Assembly (NCBI GenBank): GCA_000149265.1
Contig: CH003266.1
Coordinates: forward strand, 267,899-331,898
Source of the DNA: Ciona savignyi
Lineage: Eukaryota > Chordata > Ascidiacea > Phlebobranchia > Cionidae
Direction: 5' to 3'
Length of the DNA stretch: 64,000 bases
Below are positions 22,108 through 34,289 of this stretch, piece after piece (the first letter of the stretch is position 1; every line of letters begins with the position of its first letter). The notes below the pieces were generated by a model, which saw only the letters and a list, made by a program, of their open reading frames with translations, searched no databases and was not told the DNA's origin. A program made the position numbers and the translations under genes.

Positions 22108-23078
22108 ATGAAATACAACGTAGGAATTACGGCTATTTCTCTTATGGTATTCGTTGTGGTAGTAAATTGCAACCCAGCTTCACCCCGAATACAGCGTTCA
22201 GTCCAAAGTGCAAACTTCAAAGTACCGATTCCTACTTCAGTTGACCCCAGGATTGAAAGGTACCTAGGAACCCGAAGCACCTCACCCGCATATATGCACG
22301 TGAACCACGCAGAAAATAGGTAAGTTTAAAGATTTGAACGAAAATTTTTCCGGCAGTTGAAATTTCTCATAAATTTTATATCTCATTTGATTTTTTATCG
22401 AGATAGGTATCGAACCCATGATGGGCTCGTCACAAAGAACGTTAAAGGTCTATATAGAAATAAAATAAAATGGGATCGTTCCTAAGGCCATTTTTTAAAA
22501 AATAATTCGATATACGTATCGGTCGTTTTCACCGTTCGGCCACACGACCGTACTTCTTTGATTTTAGAATTGTATTATTTAATGATTATTTGTAATTTTT
22601 TTATCGGGCTTAGTTTCGATACCAAAATGGGTTCATTGCTAATACCATTTTTTTGTGTATAATTCGACATTTGTATCGGTGGCGTTAACCATTCGGTCAC
22701 ACGACCGTACAGAATATAATATGTCTTTTTTTATAACGGGTTCAGTTTTGAACCCATAATGTGCTCGTCACTAGGAAAGTTTTGTGTGTATAATTTGATA
22801 TTATGTTTTGGTCGCGTTAACCATTCGACCACACAAACGTACAATCGCTGTTTATTCCTAGGAGTCCTTCACGTATAATGGAATACGTTTGTCAATACGA
22901 CCACTGCATTGAACCGACTTCGAACAACGAAGGAGAATTGAATACGAATTTCCCCACCCAGCAAATACACAGCAATATGTTGGTCAATGTCACCGATCCT
23001 ATAACCAACATTATAACTGAACAATCCATTCGAATCCGTCATGGATGTACTTGTGCTGTCCCGATTATTATACTTTGA
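22108..23078 (+). CDS. IL-17-like secreted cytokine
   Basis: Two exons, 22108-22319 and 22862-23078, joined in phase 2 (AG|G), giving 142 aa. Residues 1 to about 21 are a signal peptide (MKYNVGITAISLMVFVVVV). IL-17 hallmarks follow: TRSTSP (55-60), the RSPSRIMEYVC block (71-81), C86, then GCTC at residues 132-135 followed by AVP. Cysteines 81, 86, 133 and 135 match the four that form the two knot disulfides in IL-17, and the GCTC-x-x-P ending is diagnostic of the family. An earlier in-frame ATG exists at 22015, but 22108 starts directly at the signal peptide. AATAAA at 23217. The intron holds three SINEs. Overall identity to mammalian IL-17 is low, so the specific member is not assignable. 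Confidence 0.86.
22405..22846 (-). repeat. Three tandem SINE family A copies
   Basis: Three minus-strand copies in a row (about 22405-22555, 22597-22712, 22735-22846), each ending in a GGCCACACGACCGTAC-like segment. They fill most of the IL-17-like intron. Confidence 0.78.
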
Positions 23079-23216
23079 TCTCTTATACCTTTATCACCAA
23101 ATTTGCACTTCCTTCTATTTAATTTATAAACGCATTACGTATTTTACCCTATATTTGATATATATTATGTTTATTGTATATTCTTACAATCAGTTATTGT
23201 AGGTGCTTTATATCAT

Positions 23217-23222
23217 AATAAA
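23217..23222 (+). terminator. Polyadenylation signal for the IL-17-like gene
   Basis: AATAAA about 140 nt after the stop codon. Confidence 0.6.
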
Positions 23223-23611
23223 CAACTTTATTTTGCAAAAAAGAAAAACGAGATATGTTTGTTTAAAATTTCTAGTTATTTGTTGGATATACGCATGGAA
23301 AAATTCGAGCCAGACTTGTAGTACTATTTATAATATATCATGTCGTTATATCCATCTATATATACATAGCCTGGAGCGTATAGTTTCAATATGGCGTGAG
23401 TCATATCAGTAGTGAGAAAATTACTTATTGTATGACGCAATCTTCCATTAAGTCATGACGCAATCTTCCGCTTAGTCATGCTTTGTGTCCGTGCATATTC
23501 ACCTAGTGACCCCGGTAAAGTACAAGCACAACTCGATATAGCTTTGATATATATATATACGAAAGGCAACAAGGTCATATCCGGCCACTGCAACATATCC
23601 GGCCAAAAATA

Positions 23612-23662
23612 ATGGAAATTTTCCTATTACTGTTTCTATTTATTTCCATGTGGCATCTGGCC
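23612..23662 (+). CDS. Orphan signal-peptide-like first exon
   Basis: ATG then 16 codons (MEIFLLLFLFISMWHLA) followed by a good donor GTGAGT, phase 0. The hydrophobic run is typical of a signal peptide. No matching downstream exon was identified, so this could be a real first exon of an unseen gene, a remnant, or chance. Confidence 0.3.
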
Positions 23663-23773
23663 GTGAGTACGTACTCTCCTTACTTATAGAGAAAAGTACT
23701 GGATTTTTAAGGTAAACTCACTAGTCAACGAATGTCTATCTTGTCTACCTCATGCAATCATTAAAGTTATTAA

Positions 23774-24064
23774 AGGATAGGATGAATATTTATGTTTATT
23801 TCCGTGAATGGGAAAACCAAGGGGGTTATCACACGGGAAATCGTCAGATCACCTCATGCCCACCGTCGGTTTACCGGAGCTATCGCAGTGTGTTGTATAT
23901 GATATAGACGTTCCTTTAATTTTGTAGAACCCATTAATCCAATGGGTTCAGGCAATGTCCGTAAAGTGCCTTGCCCAAGGACACAACTGACTAGCTAGCG
24001 ACCAGTTTCGCATCAGCAACCTTTCGATTGAAAGGCGACGCACTTAACCGCCAGACCAACCGGA
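23774..24064 (-). repeat. SINE family B, full-length copy
   Basis: Minus strand, starting AGGATAGGATG on the plus strand (tail) and ending at the tRNA-like head GGTCTGGCGGTTAAGTGCGT. Confidence 0.87.
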
Positions 24065-24424
24065 AGCAAGTGAACAACTTCATCATTAATTCGACGTTAA
24101 TGTTGATGAATGGCTGCACCAAAGGGTTAACATGTAAGTAAAATGTTGGCCCTGACAGTGTTGACCAATAGTGTAAAAAGAAAACCCATTAATGAGTTTA
24201 TTAAGCTAATACAGTAGGTATACCATACCTGTGTCTAGGGGGTTGTAATTAATCGCTATTATGGTTTAATTTCTTTTTCTTTATTTTGTTTAGATTGGAA
24301 CCCATGATAGGATCGAAACTAATGGATTTAGATTAATTGCGATATAGATATTAGGCTTAGACAATTGCACTAAAGCCGTAGATGGTCGGGTGTCCTTTTA
24401 TGATGTGTCTATCGCAATTACAAC

Positions 24425-24561
24425 CCAGCCATCCTTTCCTCGAAGTTGTGATCATTAATTTCAAACGGCTGTTCAGTGTGACGTACGAATAGTGTCTGTC
24501 CTTCGCAAGACTGTAACATAAGTAGCATGAAGATATGCATAGTGTAAAGAAACGTGTCCAT
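24425..24561 (-). CDS. Orphan signal-peptide-like ORF
   Basis: Minus strand ATG at 24561: MDTFLYTMHIFMLLMLQSC is hydrophobic and signal-like, followed by EGQTLFVRHTEQPFEINDH. It either stops at TAA (24418-24420) or splices at GG|GTTGTA. No family is recognised and no partner exon was found. Confidence 0.3.
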
Positions 24562-24639
24562 GATACGATAGTATATATGTTTTATCACTGCAAATGCAAA
24601 AAGAATGGCGTCACACAAGCAATCGTTACTTTATTTACG

Positions 24640-24838
24640 TCATTGGGTTAAGAGAGCTATTGCAATATGTTGTGTATTATTCAATTCCTTTAATTTGGTA
24701 AAATGCATTAATCCAAAATGTTTGGGCAATGTCCGCTAAGTGCCTTGCACAAGGACATAACCGACTAGCTAGAGAGTTTTGAACCTAAAATCTTTTGACT
24801 GAAAGGCGACGCACTAAAGCGGCAAGCGAACCGGTCGC
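24640..24838 (-). repeat. SINE family B, partial copy
   Basis: Minus strand; body and head are present, the tail is lost. TTTTGACTGAAAGGCGACGC matches the head consensus. Confidence 0.75.
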
Positions 24839-25437
24839 ACCAAATATTTCTACCTTGAACCACCCTCATAAGAGAAATTATGCAGGGTCCGGTTCGTAGG
24901 GAGCATTTGTAATTGCTGCTTTAGACTTATAAGGGTTGGAAAGACATCATAACACGCTTCGTTTCTTCTTTTGTCGGGTCTTATCGGAAATATATACATT
25001 CTCTTATATTTTATTGATTTCTGTGTTCATACTTTTTTTAAGCGCAATTGTTAAAGATCGTCCACAAAAGATCTGGTTAATTTTATCATCAAGCTGTTTT
25101 TAATTGTAAAATAAAACTTAAAAATCGAAATTTGATTAATCCACATTTTGTTTTAATCCTAAGAAAGTTCATATTTTTAGTCTCTTTTTAAGTCCAAAGT
25201 AGCATTGTACAAATAGTATCTTGCGAGTATCTTATAGAACGTATGCCTTTTTATAACTTACGAAGGGTATTAAAATATAAAATAGTCAAAATTTAAATAC
25301 ACGTGAATAAAACTTAAATATCCCATCTTATTTTTTCTGAAAATCTTTTCTAATTAATAAATTGTGTTTTATTCCCTACCCGGTGATAAATACATGCTGA
25401 TAAAGTATGCTGATGTGACAAGTGTAATAAAGTAAGT
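24839..25437. other. Intergenic, nothing recognised
   Basis: A/T-rich. No gene or repeat family recognised. Confidence 0.5.
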
Positions 25438-25668
25438 AAAAGGCTGGGGCTTAATAAGAAGGAAAAACTTTAAATAACGATTAAAACGTTAGAATTAGTT
25501 TTAAACATGGGGTGGAGTTAGGTTAGAATTAGTTTTAAACATGGGGTTGGAGTTAGGGTTAGTTTTTGGGTTGAGATTAATATTTATGACAGGGTAAAAT
25601 TAATTTTTATGGTTTTAGTGAGCAGTTTCCCTCCCGTTTTACTTCTTTCTTTTTTCCTCTTAGTGATG
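25438..25668. repeat. MITE family D copy, reverse orientation
   Basis: ATGGGGTTGGAGTTAGGGTT interior with a partial direct duplication of TTAGAATTAGTTTTAAACAT; right end CCTCCCGTTTTACTTC and CCTCTTAGTGA. Confidence 0.55.
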
Positions 25669-26225
25669 GCAATATTTTCGCAAACGCCATATTTTATGAC
25701 TTACAGGAGTCACCAACGTTGACTTTTCAATTTTACTGCAATCCTAGACCTTGTTTAGCGACTTTATTGTTACTAGTCATTTATATATGGTAATGTACAA
25801 ATTGTAAAATAAAATTTAATTGGCAAGTTGGCACGATAACACCGAAAATCAAGATAATTCTTATTTAACCCAAGAATCATGCGTAAAAAGATAACGGCCG
25901 TAGATAATAAAAAGGTATTGCAAGTAGTTAAGCCGCTCTAACATTTTAAGTTTGTCAATTAAACATATAGCTTCCATCGTACCCTTACAAAACAGGATCC
26001 GACTTAAATTAATCAACACACAATTAAATTTTGTATGATTTCGTATCTGGGAAGTTTTGAAAATAACCTTTTATGTAACATTGTCAAATAAACAAGCGCT
26101 TAAAAAAGGCAAATTAAAAACTTATTCAAAATACAAGAAAACAGATAACTTTTGTGCAAAGCCAGTGTTTAATTTATGTTAAAGTATATTTCTTTGAAGA
26201 AAATTTCGTAGCTATGACGTCGACA

Positions 26226-26348
26226 TTCTTTCCAGTTCTTGTGATTGAGCTTTTCCGTCGCTTCAACTTCCGCGAAGCCTTCACGTTATCTGTCCAACTT
26301 GATAACTGGGATCCGAAAAAGATCTGCAGGGAATGTAGGATTGGATGA
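26226..26348 (+). CDS. Possible terminal exon, unknown product
   Basis: After an acceptor-like TTCTTTCCAG (ends 26236), a frame stays open to TGA at 26348 and reads VIELFRRFNFREAF and WDPKKICRECRIG. Base composition is less A/T-rich than the surroundings. I cannot assign a family, and no upstream exon was identified. Confidence 0.22.
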   Translation, partial: FFPVLVIELFRRFNFREAFTLSVQLDNWDPKKICRECRIG

Positions 26349-26357
26349 TACTGTTTT

Positions 26358-26633
26358 TTAGGGGATGTTTATACACTTGAATGGAAAAACCAAGAGGGTT
26401 AACACGGGCAATCGTCAGATCACCTCGCGCCCACCGTGGTAGGGTTTCCGGAGCTATTGTAGTTTGTTGTATATGATTGAGATGTTCCTTTAGTTTGGTA
26501 AAACCCATCATTTCACTAGGTCCATATAAATGAAGTGCCTTGCGCAAGGACACAACCGAGTAGCTAGTGATCAGTTTCGAACCTGTGACCTATCGGGTTA
26601 CGCATTAACTCACTAAGCTGATCGGTCGGTCGT
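26358..26633 (-). repeat. SINE family B, full-length diverged copy
   Basis: Minus strand, all parts recognisable, including the head near 26600. Confidence 0.75.
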
Positions 26634-27956
26634 TAATGTTTAAACCGTCATCTTGTTAGAAAACTAAAACTTGGCAGAATTACAACCCGCCATTTTTGAA
26701 GTTGGACATAAGAAATGGTTAATTGCAAAAGGAACGAATGGTTGATACTGTTGTATAAATATAAAAATATTTTACTTCTTTCAATTGTTAAATTCCCAAG
26801 TGGGAGAATAGTATGAAACGCCATCGACGCTAAAATGATACACAAGTCTAATCATACGTTGCATCATTAGAATCGACGTTGTGTCATTTTTTCGTCGATG
26901 GCGTTCCATAGAATACATTTCTAAATATCGTTGATGCGATTTATTTATGAGTGTAATTTGTTAATTTGTAATACAAACAGAATTGCCCACATATTAAGTA
27001 ACTCTGCAGCTGAATTCTTGTTAAGCTAATTCAACTGATATAACCTGTTGTTTTGTCATAATAAACGCCCAGAGTTGACATTGGTTCATTTTTTCGTTTG
27101 TATTGAAAGAGCATACAAGTTACCCTAAACCTTATGTGCCCCAAGGCGATATAATGTTTATTCTACGAAATTTTTATCTTTCGACCTTATTTGATGATTT
27201 ATACAACGAACATTATATGCTGCGGTGAATGAATTACAACATTGTATGTGTTGGTTTCTTTTAGACGGAAACCAGCATAGCAACACAGTGTTGAAGAGCA
27301 TATTTTGTTTAAAATGTAGTTTTTCGTGGCATTAACATTTCAAAAGCTATGCATATGCAAAGTATAGGAATAAAAATACAAATATAAAGTTTATATAACG
27401 ACTACAATCTAAGGCGACAACAAATTTTGTTTAAGCTGTAGTTATGTACAGGGATATTTTACTATTCAAAATGCTTTATGACAAAAAGTCTTAAAGAAGT
27501 AGACTTTTTGTCATATTACCGCCTTTTTTAAAGCTTTTTCTAAGTTGTTTTTATTAATTTATGATAAATCTAATATCACATAGACTTGTGTCTGATGATT
27601 GCCGTGATTAATCGAAGCAGTGGTATCCATCATATCAATACTGTATTTTTGTGAAACCAGAAAATAATAGATATCGTTTACCCACTTTATCAGTAATGTT
27701 CGGTAAAAAAGTACAACCGACATAGTACAAAATGGAACAGGAAGCACATTTTACGTTAATAAAGTGCATATTTAGCACAATTTAAATAATTTTAGGCATG
27801 GCAAACACACACGCACTAACCCATCCAGCTAATCTATGACTCAAATGGTTATTGACGTCATTTGACAGGGGGGTTACATATTTATTTAAAAAAAAGTTAG
27901 TGGATGCATAATCGCTGCATCACGACGACCTTACTGCTAACTTCTTCAACAGAACT
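26634..27956. other. Intergenic, nothing recognised
   Basis: A/T-rich. Short ORFs on both strands lack family motifs. One short inverted repeat around 27470-27515 (GACAAAAAGTC...GACTTTTTGTC) could form a hairpin. Confidence 0.5.
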
Positions 27957-28052
27957 CAGTTTTGAACCCATGATGGACTCGTCATTAGACTGTTTTTTTA
28001 CAATAGTCGATATATGTATCAGTCGCGTTAAACATTGGGCCACATAAACTTT
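27957..28052 (-). repeat. SINE family A copy
   Basis: Minus strand: TTTGAACCCATGATGGACTC B-box side and AACATTGGGCCACATAAAC head side. Confidence 0.7.
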
Positions 28053-28743
28053 TATACGCGCACACATGAAAACAAAAACATATGTAACTGCTGTTGATTC
28101 TTATCGCCTCTCGTCGGCCATTATCGCCAACGCACGACCCTTCTAGAAATGTTGGTCCGGTCCTAGGGCTGAATTTCGAAGTTTTATTTGTTGTTTTAAG
28201 TTACACAGAATTAACAAATTAAGATAGAGGGTTTATGGTGTACCCTGGGGATATAAGGCCTATAAACCTATGCCTACCCAAATATTTTAATCCATGTATA
28301 TTTTAATATAGACCAGAGCTCCGCAGCATTTTTCCAGTCGAGGCACACTTGAAACTTACTAAATTTGACGGCAAATCGCAATAAAATTTTTACAATATGA
28401 GGTCTTCTGACACGCTATATACATTTGATGTTATTGGCGAAATGTCTAATAGCCGTAATATTCAAATTTACAAAAATTAAAATCATTTTAATTTGGTAAA
28501 AACTGTGTTAAAATAATATTATTATTTGCCTGAGACACACCTAGCATTGTCTTACACCACACTGGTTGCAGAGCACTGGATACCACGATTGCTTACTTTT
28601 ATCTAAGTTTCAATCTGATTCGATAAATCTTTCTACATAATGTCGTTTCAAGGTAGTGTGCTGCATGCTAACCATGATTCGCAAAATACAGCAAGTATGA
28701 TAGTTGTTATTTAGCAGCAAAAATCTTGCACATAAGTTTAAGA

Positions 28744-28852
28744 ACGGTCGTGTGGCCGAATGGTTAACGCGACCGATACATGTATCACTTGTATACAAAA
28801 AGGTCAGAGTAATGACCTCATCATGGAATCAATACTTGGATCGGTAAAAATT
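28744..28852 (+). repeat. SINE family A copy
   Basis: Plus strand, GGTCGTGTGGCCGAATGGTT head with a degraded B box. Confidence 0.75.
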
Positions 28853-29225
28853 CAAGTGACAAAAGTTCTTCAATTTAGTAAAGTCTTGACCGACTTAAAT
28901 TTTAGTCTTTGATTAAGTTTGCTTTTCCAGTAATCTTTCAAATGACTCGGACTAACGCGCTCAGACCATGATATTAATCAGATAAAATAACACCCCGTAA
29001 AAAAGTAATTTTCTATAAAAAAATTTAAAAAAAACAGGAAAAATACGGTAATTTTTTTTAAACACGTTTATATTCATAGAAATTATTAAGTGTAGGAAAG
29101 TCATACGAAGTTATCAAACCTAATAAAAAATTAAACAGTAAAACCTAAATGGTGCATTTTTAGATTCCCATTGAAAGAAATATTTGATTTACTGTAAATA
29201 ACCACGGGCTTGATTGTTTTACAAA
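28853..29225. other. Intergenic, possible unlocated 3' exon of the O-fucosyltransferase-like gene
   Basis: The gene at 29515-34271 still lacks a stop codon and its last exon may lie here or further left. One phase-0 minus-strand candidate ends near 29050, but it shows no family motif, so it is not called. Confidence 0.3.
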
Positions 29226-29412
29226 AATGTATATTGTTATGCAATTATGATAAATTTACTAATAATGTATATTGTTATGCAATATGTTTTTTTACTAATA
29301 ATGCAATTGTTACGCAAATATGATTATTTTCACCAATAATGTATATTGTTACGCAATTATGTTTGTTTCACATATAATGCAAATATAATGTATATTGTTA
29401 CGCAATTATCGA
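29226..29412. repeat. Minisatellite, AATGTATATTGTTAYGCAAT
   Basis: Four to five imperfect copies of a unit containing AATGTATATTGTTACGCAAT and ATTTACTAAT, period roughly 45-60 bp. Confidence 0.65.
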
Positions 29413-29514
29413 CATACAACACATTGTGTACTTACCTCAAGGCTAGGTTACATGTTACAATAGTTTAAATTTCAGCAATTTAGGTATTAAGTAGATACAG
29501 TTTCACCGACTTAC

Positions 29515-32500
29515 CGAACTTTGAATGGATATTTCAGTCTCCAATAAGGACATGAGGTCGTTTAAATTGGTCCTTAGAAAGCCGCACTTTTTTAACAAAT
29601 ACTCCTTGTTTAGGAAATTGTACAAGTCCCGTCCGTCATAATACTTTAACTGATATCTGTTCAAAAATTAGCACTTGTGATTAATACACTGCTTGCATAA
29701 TTGTATGGACAACGGGAAACGATATTGTAAGTATTCGTGTAGTAATGAATACATATACATCGAATACTTTGTTTCAGCTGGTTATTTTTGCTGTATAAGC
29801 AAAAAGTGCTGGACCATGTACAAAAGTCAAGTTTTAACATAAATGTAATATATTAGTTAAAAAAGCTTTGAATAACTTGCCTACGTGTAACTAATATCAT
29901 TTCACACAGTAGACCACTTTTAAGAGTGGAAATAATTCAGTTTGTTTAGTTCTAAACCTAAAGTATTGGTACGGGGGTGTAGTAAGTTTGGTATATATAG
30001 TCCTACTAGTATTCTTGGTTAATGGAGCAAAGGGTCTTTTAAAGCCTACATTCCTGGTCCCGGGGATACCGTGATCCGACCCCACCATTGAATCGTCATC
30101 ATACTATTTGATCAATCGGCAATGATAAGACTCAAAATTTATTTCAGCTAGTCGGTTGTCTCCTATAGCCGGTTCTCTCCAAAGGCAAGACACTTAAGGA
30201 ATTGTGTACGAACTCAGCGAAATAATGAAATGATTGGTTCTACCAAAATGAAGGAACGTCTCAATCATATACAACATACCGCAATATCTGCAGTAACCCA
30301 ACAGTGGGTGCAAAGTAATCTGACGATTGCCCGTGTGATAACGCCCTTTGCGTTTTTCATTTACGGTGATAAACATAATTATCCTAAATACGATTGATTA
30401 ATTAATAATGAGGTTAAAACTTACTCTTGTTGGTGTTTCATAAATGCTCCAGAAATCCCTTTAATAACAGACGGAGGTGCGGCCACGTAGACAGGCACTG
30501 TACTTTGAAACTTTCCGGGAAAAGTTTTTGTTAAATATCCCCGCACCCCGCTAGGCAGTGCAGATGGGGTTATGTTGAAAACAGTTGAACAAAAATTTCG
30601 CATTCGAGGATCCACATTCCCCGTAACTGTAAAGTATTACGTTTACCTTATTCCGGGTTGATAAAAAAACGGAAATTTATACAAACTGTTAATCAACCGT
30701 ATAAGTTTACTGAAATTTCAAATTGCCGGTAAGCAATGTGTATTTAGTTCAGCTTTGCCAGGCACTCAAAAACAACGAAAATTTGGAACTACGGAAATTA
30801 ATAGGAATCCTTAATCGACTGTATTAAATTACTTAAAAGTTAATTAAAGTGAATTTAATAGCTTACTCTGGAATGCTAAAATATGAAAATTTATAAAAAT
30901 CCTCAAACTACTGTAAAACAAGGGCTAACCCTACAAATACAGGAAAGCAGAAACGAATCACTAAACCCGTTAATGCTATTTACAAAATGTGTTGCCTCTA
31001 AACAGGATCGCTTAGATCGCTTAAATTGCTATGGAAAGTAATTCTAACCCTGTCCCAAACACTAATGTTAACCGCAGAACGAACTTTAGCCTCAACCCTA
31101 ACATAAATATCATAATCTTTATTTTAGTGAGAGAAGTTTTTTCCAAGGCTTTTGTAACTACGAAGTATAGTAAGCGATCCAAGCGCTCCAAGCGATCCTG
31201 TAGTATTTAGAGGTACCGATGATTTTTTAACTTACTATGTATTTAATTCCGTATTTCACTTTTAAATTGCCGTATTATAGTATAGACCCCTTTTCAGTAT
31301 TTTTAGAAACTTTTTTATGCAGTTATATATACGTACAAGGTACCTATTCCAGCTATGACATGCGCAGGTTGTTATTCGCTTGCCTTTAAAAAAAATTCAA
31401 CACTGGAATATTAGGTAATTTTTTGGCAACAAGAGGCAAACAAATGTATTTGAGAAGCAAAAAAATATTTTTTTGGCAAAAAAATCTATTTGTTGAGTAA
31501 TTACAATAAAATAAATAAATTTTTTGACTTACCTATTTGTTTGTTTCCCCAATTCGTACACATGAACTTGTAAAAGTCGTCTTTGTCGTAGCGCCAGTGT
31601 AGTGCAACGAATTCCCTTTCACCGAATCTGGTCTTTATATAATCATCCGCGATGTCCTTATATTTATAGGATATTTTACGGTCAGTTTTTGTGTGCCTTA
31701 ATGCTTTTGAATTACAAAATGGCCTATACTAAAGGGAATGAAAGAGGAAAGTAGGAAGATTGGTCACTGAAACGATACAACATGACGTGTGATAACGCTT
31801 CCTTACGTATTCGCGAGGCAATCTGATGATTGCCCGTGTGGTAACGCTTCCTTACGTATTCGCGAGGTAATCTGACGATTGCCCGTGCGTTAACGCACCT
31901 TACGCTTTCCAATTCACAGGAATAACTATATCATTTCCTATCCATAATGGAAACAATTCTAATCCAGCGACAAACGCTAATATTAACTCTCAAAACCAAA
32001 CCCCAGCCGTAATGGTCCCTACTTCCCTTTTATTAGTTTTATATTATAAATAAATCATTAGCAACAATACCTGTACATAACGCGGACATTGAGTGTGTTG
32101 CATGATTTTATAATACAAGTGAGCCCCTGGCGTTTCTTTAATCTCTTCGCCATTAAGATAATTCGATTCTATTGTCTGGTATTTTGCTGCGACCTGCAAA
32201 GAAAACTTTTGGGTTGCAAATGGCAATTTATATCTCCCCATACAATAAGTATACTTTTGGCAGGTAGATATTACATTTGAAAATGATCAATATATAAAAG
32301 AATGCTAACGTTAATCTTTCGCTTAGAAAAATGTAAGGGCTTGATGTTTTGCAAAATGAAAGTAATTTTGTGTTGCAAAATAGAAGTCATATCTTATGTA
32401 ATATAGTAAGTATACCTTTGGCGGTTGTAGGGGAAATAGCACATATTGGGCAAATTTCTAAGGTTGTTCCTTTAGAAAAACGTAGGGGATGTGGTGATGC

Positions 32501-34271
32501 TAAATACAAGTAACATTGTGTTGCAAAAAAAACGAGATAATTCCCTATGCAATATAGTATTCTTTTAATAATTACCTGTGGCACAATAAAACGCAATTCT
32601 CGAAATGGAAATGTATAAAATGCGCAAGGTCGACTTGAGTTGTATTGTTCGACCACTGCTTTTTTTTCTGCCTTAAACAGAAATCCACGTTCTTTTGTTG
32701 GAAAACTTTCAGATTTCACGATACCTTTGCCCAGCACTTTGCTATTTGGTGCCCTGTACTGTAGATTTCAATTGAGATTATCGGTGCCTTTAATCACCAG
32801 GCCGAATCACGTTTGTTTAGTTTATATCTCTTAAAAATGCCCTTCAGAAAGAGCTTTAGAATGCCATCTATAACATTAACATATTGACTATGTATACCCA
32901 AACGTAGATATTTTGTAGATTTGAGAAAATATGAATGAAATTTTTTTTCTTGAATATATTTGTAGCTTTATAAACTATATGTCTAGTAAGCTTAAATCAC
33001 ACTTTGACGTGGTAAGTGCTTTTAAATAACCAATAAATGATGCTGCGTTGGGATTAGAAAATAATAAATGCGATAGATTAAAGCTTAGTGGATTAGAGCA
33101 TCGCCTTTAAGACGAAGGGTTGCAAATTTAAACCCGAACTTAGTTAGTCGGTTGGGTCCTTAGGCAAGGCACTTCACGAACTTTGCCTCAACCCAGCGGA
33201 ATAAGGGCTTCTACTGCATAGTTATTTTCAAGATATAAAAAAGATTATTTACCTTCTCGTCCAGAATGTCTAATTTATAAAGTCGTTCGGCTTCTATGAG
33301 AGATTCCAGCGTCCATTGTTGTTTGTTTGTGCTTGCTCCGAAAAACACAACATCGATTCGATTTCCACAATGTCGTTTAAATTCATCAATCGTTATGATT
33401 GGAATAAGACTCTGTAATGACGGTACATCGAACCTGTAGGAAGGAAAGGTCTAAGTTGGAACGTACATTATAATGTAACAGGCGTATTTATTTAGCTACT
33501 TAATATTTTTTCTGAAACAGAGAATTAAAACTTAATCAGATACTTTAATCTTGCTGAAACAGAATTTTTGCAGAAAAGCAAAGTCAAACATAGGTAATCA
33601 GAAACTTAATTTGCTAAAACAACAAATTAAAACTTATACAGAAACTTACTTATTCGAAATTTAAATTTTGTTATAACATAAACTGTTATCAATATTGTAA
33701 TAGGTAAGTAAGCCAAAATTTACCTGTGGTTAGAATCAATGTACTGCATACCACCTGTTTTGTCATTGAAATGTTTCTGAAAGACTGGTATTACCAAAGT
33801 CCTGTTGAGATAAATAGCTACAAACACTGCTTGTCGAAGACCCATAAGTTGGTTATTTGGTCCGTTGTACAACCAGGGCAAAATAAATTTCCTTGGATTT
33901 GTTTTAAAGCGAGGCTTTGGTTGGGGACTTGAGGTCAAAAGTTTCTTACTGGAGCTCCAAAATTCACAACTTCGACGTTGGTGTTGGTTGTTCTTCTTAT
34001 CATCATAATTTGACCTTTGAAGATGGCTTTGACCCACTGTGTGAGGAGACAATGTGTAATCTAGACTTGAAATTTCATACTTTTGATTTGTCTCTTTGTG
34101 CTTTTGAGATGTCTGCTTGTATTTAATATTCGTTGCCTCGTTTTCAGACCATCTCCCAAAGATCATGTAACAGCAAAACAATAATAAACACAAACCGCTG
34201 ACATGTTTAAAAATCTTGTGCATACGCCGTGATTTTACTATCAATATTGCATCGCCTGTCCGCTGGCACAT
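29515..34271 (-). CDS. Type II membrane protein with O-fucosyltransferase-like domain (3' end not found)
   Basis: Seven minus-strand exons with consistent phases: 34271-33724, 33433-33253, 32758-32576, 32193-32071, 31728-31533, 30626-30425 and 29656-29515 (525 codons, no stop yet). The N-terminus has a short basic tail then a membrane anchor (SGLCLLLFCCYMIFG), as in Golgi/ER type II glycosyltransferases, followed by a polar stem. The domain starts KFILPWLYNGPNNQLMGLRQ (GPNNQ at the nucleotide-sugar-binding loop), continues through FVALHWRYDKDDF (the H-x-R...D-F motif of GDP-fucose O-fucosyltransferases) and ends near NDLMSLLETEISIQ. By family it would transfer fucose from GDP-fucose to protein Ser/Thr; the acceptor is unknown. 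A second ATG at 34223 is an alternative start. The final exon is missing: either beyond 29515 or a readthrough into a short VSR tail. Confidence 0.8.
30146..30390 (+). repeat. SINE family B, head-truncated copy
   Basis: Plus strand, in intron 6 of the O-fucosyltransferase-like gene. Confidence 0.75.
30990..31222. repeat. MITE family E, copy 2
   Basis: Left end GTTGCCTCTAAACAGGATCG, right end ATCCTGTAGTATTTAGAGG. Same interior as the copy at 13590, including AAGCGATCCAAGCGCTCCAA. In intron 5 of the O-fucosyltransferase-like gene. Confidence 0.78.
31783..31950 (+). repeat. SINE family B tail with internal tandem duplication
   Basis: A roughly 58-bp segment (GATAACGCTTCCTTACGTAT ... GATTGCCCGTGTG) is present twice in tandem, followed by the family B tail. 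It reaches into intron 4, directly upstream of exon 5 of the O-fucosyltransferase-like gene. Confidence 0.65.
33085..33220 (+). repeat. SINE family B, 5' part only
   Basis: Plus strand head and first body part (AGCATCGCCTTTAAGACGAA, then CCTTAGGCAAGGCACTTCAC); in intron 2 of the O-fucosyltransferase-like gene. Confidence 0.65.
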
Positions 34272-34289
34272 ACCATTCTGTAAGGAAGA

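Noticed and set aside
29226..29412. CRISPR-like direct repeats
   Set aside because: Irregular A/T-rich minisatellite in a eukaryotic genome; spacers are not unique and no cas genes exist.
31724..31912. 62-codon ORF on the minus strand
   Set aside because: Made of SINE B sequence with an internal tandem duplication.
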